Shown here: positions 30,019 to 40,430 of the stretch, one piece after another
Numbering within the stretch: position 1 is the first letter of the stretch
How the letters are laid out: every line of letters starts with the position of its first letter
DNA from: Prorocentrum cordatum
Lineage: Eukaryota; Sar; Dinophyceae; Prorocentrales; Prorocentraceae
NCBI GenBank assembly: GCA_963575745.1
Contig: CAUYUJ010002756.1
Location: forward strand, 1-64,000
Direction: 5' to 3'
DNA length: 64,000 nt
The notes under the pieces: generated by a model
Seen by the model: the letters and a program-made list of their open reading frames with translations, nothing else
What the model was told of the DNA's origin: nothing
Database searches by the model: none
Translations under genes and position numbers: made by a program

Positions 30019-30168
30019 TTAAGTCGGCCATGTCCCTCCACAGGAGGAATATTCAAACATAGTTTTAAAACATAGCATAGGGACGATTTTCCCTATCTTT
30101 CAATATTTGTTTGTCCATGTTGTATTGTTCGTCCAAAATCCGCCTGTAGGAGGACAGGCCCGACCTAA
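30019..30168. mobile_element. MITE family M1
   Basis: Starts TTAAGTCGGCC and ends CCCGACCTAA. Flanks TGACAGCT (30011-30018) and TGATAGCT (30169-30176) match 7 of 8. 150 bp, AT-rich core. Confidence 0.9.
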
Positions 30169-30673
30169 TGATAGCTGTTGCCCACCCAGGTCTGAGCTCT
30201 CCGCACCCGCTACACGGTGCACCTGTTTGTCGTGGTGTACCGCAGGCCAAAGGGGAATGAGCAGGGCTAGACATGAATCGCGCGCACATGTATTGCACGT
30301 GCACGTGCAGCGGCACGCTTGTACTCTAGTCCTTCTGTCATGAGTCGTTCAGGCTCAGGTGATTCGTCGAAAGACTGAGCCGATTGTTACAAAGATGCTG
30401 AACGCGCAGTCTGGGCCTCAAACGACACATCGCACGCGAGGGTTTGGCGTGTCTTTGTGTCCTGGCTTTCCGAAGCGCGCTTGCTCCCGTCACTTTGTAC
30501 AAGTTGTTTCAACGGATGTTCGGAGCAGCACAGACGTTACTGTCGGAGGCAATTTTCTTGGAGTTGTTGCTGGCGTGGCGAGTCTGATGATGCGGTGTCA
30601 GTGCCCACGGCTTCGGAGAGTGAAATGCAGGTTGCGGGCACATTTCACTGACAGGACACCCCAAGCTGATGTG

Positions 30674-31036
30674 ATGATTAGCTCCAGCTTTGATTCTGGC
30701 AATGGCGATCTGCAGGGAGCTCCCCGGGAGGTGTCAGATGGGGTGTGGGAGGCAGTGGTAAAGTTGCGCCCCGAGCCGTTCACGCACGGCACAGACAAGA
30801 AAGCGCACTCTCAGTGGTTCCATTTCAGGGCGAGCAATGTCGCAGGACGTGTTATCCGGATCCGTATACCTAATGCTGGCGAAGCTTCATATGCAGAGGG
30901 GTTCAACGGCTACAGGCCCGCGACAAGTTACGATCGCAAGTATTGGTTCCGCTGCGAGAAAGCTACGTACGAAGATGGTGTTCTCAGTTGGGAACTTTCC
31001 GTGCCACCCGGCCAGGGGTGCGTTTGGTTTTCTTAT
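30674..31036 (+). CDS. M14 cytosolic-type carboxypeptidase, exon 1 (N-terminal domain)
   Basis: From ATG 30674 the frame reads ISSSFDSGNGDLQG, then SQWFHFRASNVAGRVIRIRIPNAGEASYAEGFNGY, TSYDRKYWFRCEKATYEDGVL and GCVWFSY. This is the beta-sandwich N-terminal domain that precedes the catalytic domain in cytosolic carboxypeptidases (CCP/Nna1/AGBL) and in the shorter bacterial homologues. The bacterial form starts at the same SxFDSGN motif, supporting this start, although an upstream leader exon is possible since the frame is open to 30359. The exon ends after TAT at about 31036, where a repeat-family head begins. The domain helps fold or position the catalytic domain. Confidence 0.8.
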
Positions 31037-31165
31037 CGAATACGCTTGCGGCGAACCATCACCGCACCGTACCTTTTGGAAATGCCATTGTGCCCAAGCG
31101 TTGAGCCAACGTCTTGCCAAGCTATTCAGCTAGGTGTCCCCCCAGCCGTGTTGGAATATTTTCGG
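31036..31165 (+). repeat. Repeat family B head (TCGAAGACGCC family), copy at the intron start
   Basis: TCGAATACGCTTGCGGCGAA, then CCATCACCGCACCG, TTTTGGAAATGCC, GAGCCAACGTCTTGCCAAGC and CCCCCAGCCGTGTTGGAA align in order with 32509-32645, 34092-34225 and 48096-48230. Confidence 0.75.
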
Positions 31166-31284
31166 GGAACACTTAGGGGAGGAAGATACATAAGAGGAGG
31201 ATAGGGGGAGAAAGTGGAGGAGAGGTGGAGGACCAGAGCAAAGCCAAGATGCATCAGCGATGCTGCAGTATACTCTCCCCTCCC

Positions 31285-31930
31285 ATGACCAGTCTTCATA
31301 CTTTCACTCAAGAGGCGCCGCCTTGAAAGACCAGCACCGCATGGGCCCGCCATTCAGGCGAGAGCCCCGCTTTGAAAAGAAGCTGCTTTACATCTGCTTA
31401 GCGCGTAGTCAGGAATGCGTAAGGTATGATCATACGGTGCAGCTGTGTGTCCCGCGAGATCTTCGCTTTGGGAAAGAGCCGCCCCCATCTGCGTAACTGT
31501 TGCGCGAGTTTACACTTCTGGTCATGAACATCTAGGAAGTCTTAATGGAGACCCCCACTTTGAAAATGAACCACCCTCCTGTGCAGCTGCTGCACCTTGT
31601 CAGGTTTCTGGTGTACCAAAGGTAATATCACTCGACAGCCCGATTATAGAGGGGTGCCGTCCACCATCCTTGTGAATGTTGCAGGATGTTCGCACGAATG
31701 TACGTGGCGCTACAGGGAGAGAGAGAGAGAGAGAGGGACCCATGTTGAAAACCACAAGCCCTCCATCCCTGTTGCTCTTGCAGCTGTATAAGACGAGTAC
31801 GCGCGGCGCTGAGTCGAGAGCTTGGTTTTGCAAACCTCCCGCCCTGTATGATTTGCAATTGGCTTTTACGACGCATGTGCGCGGTGCTGAGGCGAGACCC
31901 ACATGTTGAAGGCGACATGCGTTTTCAGGA
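31285..31930. repeat. 83-bp satellite, dispersed decayed units
   Basis: Units with GTGCGCGGTGCTGAGGCGAG and CATGTTGAAGGCG-like blocks near 31690, 31800 and 31880, and TTTGAAAAGAAGC-like blocks earlier. Same family as 45905-46320. A short (GA)n lies at 31715-31737. Confidence 0.65.
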
Positions 31931-32039
31931 TTATCAGCGGTGGAGAAGTGGGAGGCGAGCCTCCCGGCCCGCCCTGCTGACACGTCTGTGGGTGCAGCAG
32001 AGGGGGGTTCTCTTTAAGGGAAAGGTATGGTGGAGGAGG

Positions 32040-32425
32040 AGGAGGCCTCTTGGTGCCATCATGGGGTCTCCTGGGGACTTTCTGGGAGCTTTTGGGGGGT
32101 CTCTTGGGGGCCTCCTGGAGTCGCCTGGGGACCTCTTGGAGGCTTTGGGGGGCCTCTTGGGGGCTAGGGCTCCCTTGGCCCGTCGGGCGCCTTCGGTTGG
32201 GTGCTTTGTGGGGCATCTTGTGGCTATCTTGAGGGCCTCTGCGGTGTCTGGGGTTGTCGGTAGCCTGAGAAAACATGAACGCGAAGGCCTCTCTGGAGGC
32301 CATCTGGAGGCGCTTGGGGCCAGACTGGGCTGTCTGGAGGCCTTCTTGAGGCCATCTTGGGCTCTCGCGGGACCATCTTGGTATCATTTGTTGAGGCAGT
32401 CTTGGAAGCCATGTTGGCGCATCTG
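32040..32425 (+). repeat. Dispersed repeat family B
   Basis: Preceded by a short GGA tract. GGCCTCTTGGTGCC-type units. Contains a diverged conserved island near 32250 (GTCGGTAGCCTGAGAAAACA). Confidence 0.75.
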
Positions 32426-32508
32426 CGCCGTCGTGGAGACTGGTCCTTTCCTGGTGGCTGGTAGTCTGGCACGGCAGCACCCTTTCGACAGGCTACGGGT
32501 GCGACGGG

Positions 32509-32650
32509 TAGAAGGCGCCTACAGTGAATCACCGCCGCCCCCTGCCTTCTGGAAACGATTGCGTGGTGACATGTCGAGCGAAGGTGCGGCCATTCTAGCA
32601 GACTGCGTGTTCCCCCAGCCGGTGGGGAAACCACTGGGGAACCTTCGGGA
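32509..32650 (+). repeat. Repeat family B head, copy 2
   Basis: TAGAAGGCGCCTACAGTGAA, then ATCACCGCCGCCCCCTGCC and CCCCCAGCCGGTGGGGAA, matching 34092-34225 in order. Confidence 0.75.
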
Positions 32651-33004
32651 GTAGCACTCTGCGGTCGGCTGTCTTGGAGCTCTTTTCGGGCCATTTGGGC
32701 ATTGGTGGGGGCATCTTTGTGCTCTCTTTTGGGCCGTCTAACGGTGGGGAACTTTTGGTTAGCGTGTCGCGCTGTTGGTTATGGCCCACCGCGCCTCGGC
32801 GAGTCACGCTGTCCATGTCCTAATCCCGAAGCGTCAACGTCCCGAGCCTTTCCCGACCTGCCGCCCCGTGGAGCGGAGCGAGACGCTATCCACTCGCAGG
32901 GCATAGCTTGTCACCAGGGCCGCCGCCGCGACACGCTAAGCAAAAGTTCCTGGCCGAAGAATAGTTTCAGGCCGTCCAGCGCCTTCAGAGACTATGTGAG
33001 CGGC

Positions 33005-33345
33005 CTAGCTGCCTCTTGGGGCTCCTTCGAGTCGTCTTGGAACTCTCTTGCGCCGTCTTGGGACTCTCTTGGAGCCTCTTGGGGTTGTCTTGGATGGGAC
33101 CGTCTTGGAGCCATCTTGGGCCCGCTTGGGACCTTTTGGGCCGTCTTGGGGACCTTCTTGGGCCGTCCTAGGCGTTAGAGACTTCGGAAATCCTGCAAAG
33201 CGTATGGAAATCAATGGTACTGGCCTCCTGGAGGTCCTTCGGGAGCCCTCGTGGGGCGTCTTGAGGGCTTCTTGGGCAATCTTGAGGCCATCTAGCTTCG
33301 CCCATTCTGGCCATTTTGGGGACCGGTTGTTTTTCCGAACCCTCC
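33005..33345 (+). repeat. Dispersed repeat family B
   Basis: GTCTTGGGACTCTCTTGGAG-type units with a diverged island near 33175-33240 that contains TGGAAATCAATGG, as at 15085 and 34730. Confidence 0.7.
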
Positions 33346-33564
33346 TGAGTGTTGGGTCCTCGTTTTGAATGTGCAGCGTCGCGCCCCACCTCCTCCTCCC
33401 CCTCCTGTCCTCTCCTCTTCCTCCTCACCCTTGTCGTCGTCACCATCAGCAGCAGCATCATCATTATCCTCCTCGTCGTCGTCGTCATCATCGGCAGCAG
33501 CAGCATCGTCGTCTCTAGCATCATCCATATTCATACTCGTCACCACTATCATTATCATCACCGT

Positions 33565-33925
33565 TTCGGTGCACCCCTCACACGTTTCGTGGCACCATAG
33601 GGAGCTCCACCGAAGGCCCCAATGGCCAGGTTCACATGGTGACCCGCCCCGTTTCGGCACACCTCTCACGCGTTTCGTGGCCCCACAGGGAGCTCCACCG
33701 AAGGCCCCAGTGGCTGGGTTCACATGGTGACCCGTCCCATTTCTGCACACCACTCACGCGCTTCATGGCCCCACATGGGGAGCTCCACCGAAGGCTCCAG
33801 TGGCTGGGCTCACATGGTGACCCGCCGCATTCTGTCACACCCCATCACATGTTCCGTGGCCCCACAGGGAGCTCCACCGAAGGCGCCAGTAGCTGGGTCC
33901 ACATGGTGACCCGCCCCATTTGAGC
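33565..33925. repeat. 88-bp tandem repeat, about 4 copies
   Basis: Anchors TTCGTGGCCCCACAGGGAGC recur at about 33586, 33674, 33760 and 33851 (spacing 86-91). Each unit includes GCTCCACCGAAGGC and CACATGGTGACCCGCC. Related units at 41070-41350. Confidence 0.9.
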
Positions 33926-34091
33926 GGTCCTGCGCATAGTTGCCACGCCGTAGCAGAGGGTTGGGATCTTCGCCAGGAAATCTGTTTTTCCTTGTTCGTG
34001 GGGCCGACGGGATGCGCCGAAGCCCCACTGGAAACCTGTTTGAAAGGCTACGCGCCAAGCTTCCCTGTCCGGCACGCCAAGCTTCCGCGGG

Positions 34092-34290
34092 TCGAAGACG
34101 CCTACGGCGAATCACCGCCGCCCCCATGCCTTTTCGAAACGCTCACGCGGCCAAATGTTGGGCCGAAGCTTGGCCAAGATATTGGACTACATGCACCCCC
34201 AGCCGTCTGGAACCCCTTGCGGAAACACTTGCAAGAGGAAGAGGAAAAGGAGGGAGGTGGAGAGGGAGGAAAAGGAGGACGAGGCGGAGA
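34092..34290 (+). repeat. Repeat family B head, copy 3, with purine tract
   Basis: TCGAAGACGCCTACGGCGAA, then ATCACCGCCGCCCCCATGCC, then a GGA-rich tract (34228-34300) leading directly into family B units. Confidence 0.8.
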
Positions 34291-34299
34291 AGGAGAGAT

Positions 34300-35220
34300 G
34301 AGGAGGTTTCTTGAGGCCGTCTTGGGGCCCCCTGAGGGCTTCCTGGGAGCCTTTCGGGTGCCTCTGAGGAGCCTCTTGGGAGTCTCCTAGGGCCTCTTGG
34401 AGGGGCTCCTAGGGCCTCTTGGAGGGGCTCCTGGGGCCTCTTGGGGGCCTCTCGGGTGCTTGGGGGCTTTGGGGGGCCTCTAAGGGACCTCTTTGCCTTG
34501 GGAGGCCGTCTTGTGGCGCGCTCTGGGCAGTCTTGGGTCCCTCTTTGGGCGCTTCGTCTTGGAGGTCTATGAGGCCGTCTTGGGGCCGTCGTGTCGTCTT
34601 CTTGGGCCTTCTTGCGGGCCCCTTGGGTGTCTCTTTGTCCGTCTTGGGCCGATCTTGCGGGCGCACGGGACCAGAGCGTCGGAAGCCCGTAAAGGCGAGA
34701 ACGCTGAAACCCTTGAAACACCTAAGGCGAATCAATGATTTTGGTCTCCTGGAGGTCCTCTTGGAGCCCTCTTGGGGCATCGTCTTGGGAGCCTCTTGGG
34801 CCGTCTGGAGGGCATCTTGGGCTGTCTTAGGGCCATCTTGGCCGTCTTGGAGGCGTCTTGACACCATCTCGGGCTCTCTTGGGACCATCTTCCCCATCTT
34901 GGAGGCCAGCTTGGAACCATCTTGGCCGTCTGGCAGAGGTCCGTTGTGGATCCATGCGGCTTCGTGGGTCCTGCGCCTGCGGGCACCCCTGTGGCAAGCC
35001 AACAGTGGGCGGCGGATCGAGTGGCCGTCGGCCCATCCCGCCATCGTGCCTTGGTTGTTGACCGTCGTCTTCTCTGAGAGGCATTCCAGGGCCACTTGGG
35101 AGGCCTCTTGGGGCACTCCTTGGGGCGTCTGGGTGACTTCTTGGAGGCCTCCTTGGACCTCCTGCGGACCTCTTGGATGCCTCTGGAGGCCTCTGGGGCT
35201 ACGGTCGAAAAGAAGTAGAG
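34300..35220 (+). repeat. Dispersed repeat family B, longest intronic copy
   Basis: Repeated CCTCTTGGAGGGGCTCC and GCCGTCTTGGGGCC units, the conserved island GTCGGAAGCCCGTAAAGGCG at 34678, and a tail block (GGCACCCCTGTGGCAAGCC near 34980) that also occurs at 14380. Confidence 0.8.
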
Positions 35221-35499
35221 ACTGATGACATAATACAATACTATAATATCGTTCAGTGATGTTGGCCTCTTGGCCGGGCCCCCGGGGCCTCCAAGAAGGC
35301 CCAAGGGACATCCAATATCGCGTCAGGACGGTCCCTTGGCCCAGGGGCCATCTCAGGGCACGCGGGAAGCGTATATACTCCCACCCGTGCCCCCAAAGGC
35401 CTTGAGAAGAGTCGTGCGGAACGACCTCCGAGACTTCTGGAGCTCGTAGCAAAGGGCCACCCCCGAAGATCATTGTGAAGGCCTTGCGACCGGTGCCGC

Positions 35500-35945
35500 C
35501 GACCCTACCCTGAAGGTGGGGCCACTTCCCCCCTCCCCTGGGGACCCGCTGGGACCTCGGGGGTGGGGCGGGCGGCGTTCTCCCCCGGGACCAACCCTCC
35601 CCCCCACACAGGCGGTACCGTCCCCGGGACCCCCGCCGGCGAACCCCTCGGATGGGGCGGTCCCCGCGTCCCCCTGTCCACAGGGGGCAGCGCAAAAAAT
35701 GCAACGATATCAAAAACAAATGCGAGTCCCAAGCAGTTTGATACCGAACAAACTGTTTGCCCGATCGCAGATATTTTACCAGGTCACCAAAAAGTGTGCG
35801 ATTCCCGGTCCTCTGGGGGGGGACCCCCCTCGGGACCCGCCAGTAATCCGGGGGGGGGGGGGGCAATCTGACACGGGATACCCCACCCCCGTACACCCCC
35901 ATTCCCCCCCCCCCCCGTACCACCCCCCCGACAGGGAGGGGATCA
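35500..35945. other. G/C homopolymer-rich region
   Basis: Runs of G or C up to about 14 near 35849-35864 and C runs near 35905. The open minus-strand frame of about 500 codons over 34.4-35.9 kb is composition-driven. No gene. Confidence 0.6.
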
Positions 35946-36039
35946 TGGGGAGGGAATCGATTTAATTACTTTGTTTGTTTTCTCTGCTCGTTCCTTTTTT
36001 CTTGTGACTTGCGACGACGACAGCGAAGACGACGACAGC

Positions 36040-36125
36040 GTCTCTCTTTTTTTTGTTTTTCTTTTTTTTTTGTTCTCTCTCTCTCTCTCTCTCTCTCTTT
36101 CTCACACACAACACACACACTTTTC
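36040..36125. repeat. (T)n, (CT)n and (CA)n simple repeats
   Basis: T-runs, then (CT)n at about 36073-36102, then ACACAC-rich sequence. It lies in the last part of intron 1, about 180 bp before the acceptor, and may serve as a distant pyrimidine tract. Confidence 0.85.
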
Positions 36126-36299
36126 CGTCGGCGGCGAGGCAGAGGCAGTCCGCTCCAGCGTGTGGCAATCCGGGGCAACCGAAAGGCAACACACACACAC
36201 ACACGCGCCGAGAGGTCGGCGGATTGTTTTACAGCTTTCAATGCAGAGCACTCGAAGGGACCTGAGGACACTCCAGTCAGTGCCTCGTGGCACGGTGAG

Positions 36300-36537
36300 G
36301 GATTTCCAGCCCTACAGCTACGAGCAGTACCAGGACCTCATCGCACGGACGTCAGAATCGCCTTTGGCTTCCTGCTCGGTAATCGGAAATTCGTTGGATG
36401 GGCGGCCTATCGATCTTGTGGTCATTGGCAGTGGCGTTCGCAAGATCTGGATAACTGCGCGGCTGCACCCCGGAGAGAGCATGGCTGAGTGGGCAGTCGA
36501 TGGTTTGTTAGCGCGCTTGACTGACCCATATGACGCA
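36300..36537 (+). CDS. M14 carboxypeptidase, exon 2 (start of catalytic domain)
   Basis: Reads DFQPYSYEQYQDLIARTSES, then SVIGNSLDGRPIDLVVIG and RKIWITARLHPGESMAEWAVDGLLARLTDPYDA. HPGES supplies the first two zinc ligands (HxxE) of the M14 family, and LDGRPIDL is the usual step before them. The upstream limit is taken at the AG before GGATTTC. A frame from ATG 36241 is open but has no homology. The 3' limit is near 36537; about six residues expected before exon 3 are not found, so a micro-exon or divergence is possible. Confidence 0.85.
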
Positions 36538-36738
36538 TTATGAATGCCAGTTTTTTGCATACATGTCTTGCATCAGTCGCGTAATCTACGAACGTTCAAG
36601 TAAATATTCAGAATGGGCTAGTAAGCAAGCGTTCGCTGTAGATGAATCAACCCATTTCTAGGCCCGCTCCAAATTTGATGCGGGTGGACATTGTAAAAAA
36701 CTGGCGTTCAAGCATTAGCACGGTCTTTAAGGCATCAG
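36538..36738 (+). other. Intron 2 of the carboxypeptidase gene (about 200 bp)
   Basis: AT-richer than the exons, with stops in frame, ending ...GGCATCAG before exon 3 at 36739. The donor is not clearly GT. Confidence 0.65.
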
Positions 36739-37335
36739 GCAACCTTATACATCGTCCCGAATGTGAATCCCGACGGCTCAGTCCGAGGACATCTTCGCAC
36801 CAACGCTTGTGGGGCGAATCTCAATCGCGAGTGGGCGTGCTGCCCAGACGACAGCACATATGAAGCGCCAACTCTGGAGCGATCGCCAGAAATATTCCAT
36901 ATATTGAGGCGTATGGATGCTGTGGGTTGCGATGCTTTCATTGATGTGCATGGCGACGAGAGCATCGAGGCCAACTTTTTCGTCAAGCGTCGCAGCACTC
37001 CTCGCCTTGCCGCATTGGAAGATCATCTTGGCCAAGCTCTGCTCCGAGCGAATCCTGACTTCCAGTTGGAGCTGGGATACGAAAAGGAGACCCCGGACGC
37101 AGCAGCCGACCTGTCGTTCTACAAGGATAGCGAGAAGATGCCACATGTTGGCAGCGTCCAGGTGGGTCGGCGGTTCGATTGTCTCTCCGTGACGCTCGAG
37201 ATGCCGTTCAAGGACTCGACGTACAACACGCCCGATCCTGTGTGCCAGTGGTCTGGCCTGCGGTCCAGCAGACTCGGGGCCTCCCTGGTGGACGCGCTGT
37301 GTGACGTCTGCCCGCGCCTCCGCGGCGACGGCTGA
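36739..37335 (+). CDS. M14 carboxypeptidase, exon 3 (catalytic domain to stop)
   Basis: Reads [20 protein letters not shown], then [57 protein letters not shown] and a C-terminal [19 protein letters not shown], ending TGA at 37335. HGDE gives the third zinc ligand, the Glu of LEMPFKD is the catalytic base, and NLNRE is the substrate-binding Asn-Arg pair. All key residues are present, so the enzyme should be active. The family includes tubulin deglutamylases and detyrosinases. This compact version resembles the bacterial/CCP6 type, and its substrate cannot be told from sequence. Probably cytosolic; no signal peptide seen. Confidence 0.9.
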   Translation, partial: ATLYIVPNVNPDGSVRGHLRTNACGANLNREWACCPDDSTYEAPTLERSPEIFHILRRMDAVGCDAFIDVHGDESIEANFFVKRRSTPRLAALEDHLGQALLRANPDFQLELGYEKETPDAAADLSFYKDSEKMPHVGSVQVGRRFDCLSVTLEMPFKDSTYNTPDPVCQWSGLRSSRLGASLVDALCDVCPRLRGDG

Positions 37336-37408
37336 GGGGGGAGCGCTCCCAACGCGCAGTGCTCTGCAGCGCCGCAGCTGCGGTCGGGCGAAAGCTAATA
37401 TGGATTGG

Positions 37409-37868
37409 GGTCCTCCTCCTCCTCCTCCTCCTCCTCCTCCCCCTCCTCTCCTCCTCCTCCTCCTCCTCCTCCTCCTCCTCCTCCTCCTCTTCCTCCTCCT
37501 CCTCCTCCTCCTCCTCCTCCTCCTCCTCCTCCTCCTCATCCTCCTCCCCCTCCTCTCTCCTCCTCCTCCTCCTCCTCCTCCTCCTCCTCCTCCCCCTCCT
37601 CCTCCTCCTCCTCCTCCTCCTCCTCCTCCTCCTCCTCCTCCCCTCCTCCTCCTCCTCCTCCTCCTCCTCCTCCTCCTCCTCCTCCTCCTCCTCCTCCTCC
37701 TCCTCCTCCTCCTCCTCCCTCCTCCTCCTCCTCCTCTCCTCCTCCTCCTCCTCCTCCTCCTCCTCCTCCTCCTCCTCCTCCTCCTCCTCCTCCTCCTCCT
37801 CCTCCTCCTCCTCCCCCTCCTCTTTCTCCTCCTCCTCCTCCTCCTCCTCCTCCTCCTCCTCCTCCTCC
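37409..37868. repeat. (TCC)n microsatellite, 460 bp
   Basis: Almost pure CTC/TCC triplets starting 74 bp after the carboxypeptidase stop. The longest such tract in the window. Capable of triplex (H-DNA) and, on the purine strand, G-rich structures. All long open frames across it are homopolymers. Confidence 0.97.
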
Positions 37869-38274
37869 GATCCGTGGACGTGGAGCGTGGGCGCCAAGCC
37901 CACGAATCGGGGAAGGTACCCCGCGAAACGTGAAGCCACGACCGGCCCATGAAGTGTCACGGAGTGTGCCGATCCTGTGCGGCAGCGGGTCCCGTCGCTG
38001 ATCCATGCGTCGCCAGTGCGTGTCTGCGCTGCCTCGATGCGCGAGCCCTAGCAGGACGAACAAAAGTGAGGCTGGGCTCGCGGTCCCCAGGCTCCGTCCG
38101 TCCGTCCACTCTTGCGCGTCCTCCCAGCAGGCCGCCCCCCCAAACATGTTTCGTGTTCCCCGTGCTGGGCCCAGGAACGCGTCAGAACCTCCCAGCTGGC
38201 TCGACCATGGGTCTTCTTCTCTCCTGTCTTTTGTTCTCAGTCTCGCCGTCGGCGGAGGTTGGCCGAGCCTCTTT

Positions 38275-38480
38275 TCCCCAATCAGTGCTTGCACTGTATA
38301 GGGGTCCTACCGGATATTGAAAGATTTGGCGAATGTTCGCCGCCGACTTAAGTAGGCGGCCGGGTTTCGGGTTCCCGGTTCTAGGTTCTTGGTTTCCGTT
38401 CCCGGGTTTTGGATTCGTCTTGGCGAAAGTTCGCCGCTGATTTCGGTAGGCGGCCGGCTTCCGGGTTCGCCCCCTAAGAC
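38275..38480 (+). repeat. Dispersed element related to 29285-29400
   Basis: CCCCAATCAGTGCTTGCACTG, GGGTCCTACCGG and two GGCGAA-GTTCGCCGCYGA blocks (38326 and 38433), parallel to 29287-29370. Confidence 0.6.
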
Positions 38481-38484
38481 AGCC

Positions 38485-39115
38485 TTAAGATGGCTGAGAA
38501 GAAGCTCACGAGGTCCCCAAAGGCTCCCAAGAGAGGCCCACGAGTCCCACGAGGGCCATGGGAAGTCCCTAGGAGGGGCCCAGTTTTCCAGGAGAGCCGC
38601 ACGACAGCGCAAGACTGCCTCCAGACGTCCCAAGTGGCCCCCAAGACGGCCCAAGAGGCCCCAACGATGCCCCAAGGGACATTCAGGAGAGCCCCCAAGA
38701 GGCAATCTTTGCTCCATTCCGCAAGGAAAACGTACATGTTTAGCATCTTCGTTTTTTTTTTTTGTGTGTGTGTGTGTGTGTGTGTGTCGTAGCAGCGCCC
38801 AAGACGGCCCAAGAAGCCTGCGAGATCGCCCCAAGGCGGCCTAAGAGGCCCCCAAGAGGGCCTCAGGCCGGGCCAAGAGGACCCCAAGATTGCCCCAAGA
38901 CGGCCCAAAAGAAGTTCACGAGGCCCCCAAAGGCTCCCACGAGGGACCCACGAGGGCCATGGGATGTCCCCAAGAGGGCCCAACATGGCCCCAAGAAGGC
39001 CCGTAGAGGGCCCAAATTCCCCAAGATGGCACCAGCACGGCCCAAGAGGGAAAGAAAACGGCCCAAACGAGCTTCAAAAAGACCTCCAAGACGGCCCAAA
39101 GGCGCCCACATCACA
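38485..39115 (-). repeat. Dispersed repeat family B, reverse orientation
   Basis: CCAAGACGGCCCAAGAGGCC-type units, the complement of the family elsewhere, split by a T-run and (TG)n at 38752-38788. The frames reading KRPKRPPRGP are spurious. Confidence 0.8.
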
Positions 39116-39119
39116 TAGT

Positions 39120-39790
39120 CTAAGCCGCAGGACTTCCACCACTGGAGTTCAACACCTCACTCTTCGGGGTCTACGATGGCTCATGTACCTATTGGTTTTA
39201 TGTCATTTGGAGCCGCTGGAAACATCCAGGCTACTTGGAGCTTCTGCAGTCCTCGGAGGTTTTGGTTCGACGTCGGCCTGCAGGAGCCGCTGCAACCCAG
39301 GAGGCCTCAAAAACGAATCCCAGGGTGAAGAAACGACTCCCCGGAAACAATTTGTCTTCCAAAGTGGTCGGTTTGCGTTGTGTCGACGCGGCGGCGACCC
39401 CGGCGCGGGCGTTCGGAATGAACACGGCCAGTGGTCAGGATTCGGCCGGCGTTGAACGGGAACGCGCGATCGTTCATGGCTGAACGATCCAAGCGGTGTC
39501 AAAAATCGGCGCACAGGCCATTACGACATCAGGCAGCGCAGGATCGCTCGAAGCAGGCACGCGATTTTGGTTCGACGTTCTTTCGAAGCCTCCAGGTGGC
39601 GTTCTAGCGCCACGTGATCGGGTCAGCCTCGAAAGTTTGGGTGGCGCACGGATTTGTAAAGCGAGGGCAAGAGCAAATAGGAACGGGCGAGGGGACTGGA
39701 CGGGAAACGGCCAAAGTTCAAAGCCCACAGGGGATGGCGCCAAGTGCCAACAGATGCAAGGCTTGAGGGACCAAGGTTCGTGGCGCGAAG
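39120..39790. other. No supported gene
   Basis: Several frames of 80-130 codons overlap on both strands without a recognisable motif. The AT dinucleotide repeat at 39797-39822 ends the stretch. Confidence 0.4.
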
Positions 39791-39796
39791 CGCCAT

Positions 39797-39822
39797 CTAT
39801 ATATATATATATATATATATAT
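39797..39822. repeat. (TA)n microsatellite
   Basis: About 13 TA units. Confidence 0.95.
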
Positions 39823-40120
39823 AGGTCAACCCATCTACTGATTGGGTGTTTCTTTGGTGTAGTGTTATCCAGCTGGATTTGAGACTGCGGTTTCCCCAGT
39901 GGAGGCTGGAACGCTCAGGGGGGGCTTAGCAGACACTTGCTAGGCCTCGTTGCCGGCTGCATCAGCGTGACAGGGGCGAGCGCGCCAGCAGGAGCTTCGG
40001 GCAGGCCTCCTAGAAGCCCACCAGGCTCCCAGAGGCCCACAGAGTCTCGGGTCGGCTGGTTTGGGCCGCCTCTTCTCCCTCCCCTCCCGCTGCCTCTGCC
40101 CTCCGTCATTCTCGTTCTCC

Positions 40121-40255
40121 CTTCTCCTCCATCCTCCTCCTCTTCCTCCTCCCTCCTCCTCCCCCCTCCTCCTCCTCCTCCTACCTCCTCCTCCTCCTCC
40201 TCCTCCTCCTCCTCCTCCTCCTCCTCGTCCTCCTCCGACCTCCTACCTCCTCCTT
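40121..40255. repeat. (CTC)n microsatellite
   Basis: Triplets with minor interruption, plus-strand pyrimidine. Confidence 0.9.
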
Positions 40256-40430
40256 CCTCGCTCCGTCCTCCATCGCCCATGCCAAGTCGATGCCCCCCTC
40301 CCCGAGCCGCTCCCCCCTCCCCTCCTCACGCCCCCGCTCGCTCCAGGGGGGGTCCAGGGAGAGCTGCCCCCCGCTGCTCTGCCCAGCGAGAGCCGAGGAG
40401 CAGAAGTCCAAGCCCGAGTCAGCGATTGCA

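Larger units (their letters stand above)
31037..36299 (+). other. Intron 1 of the carboxypeptidase gene (5.3 kb, repeat-filled)
   Basis: Inferred because the N-terminal domain stops at 31036 and the family's next motif (FxPYSYE) resumes at 36301. The interior holds only repeats. The exact splice sites are unclear: no arrangement gives both a GT/GC donor and perfect homology. The acceptor is probably the AG at 36298-36299. The intron's first bases coincide with the head of a dispersed repeat. Confidence 0.7.

Noticed and set aside
34409-35923. 504-codon minus-strand open frame
   Set aside because: It crosses repeat family B and G/C homopolymers. Its Pro/Arg/Gly text follows repeat units, with no domain or start context.
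37208-37960. Open frames of 200-390 codons on both strands over the TCC tract
   Set aside because: They encode pure Glu, Arg, Gly, Pro, Ser or Leu runs produced by a triplet microsatellite, which is open in every frame.
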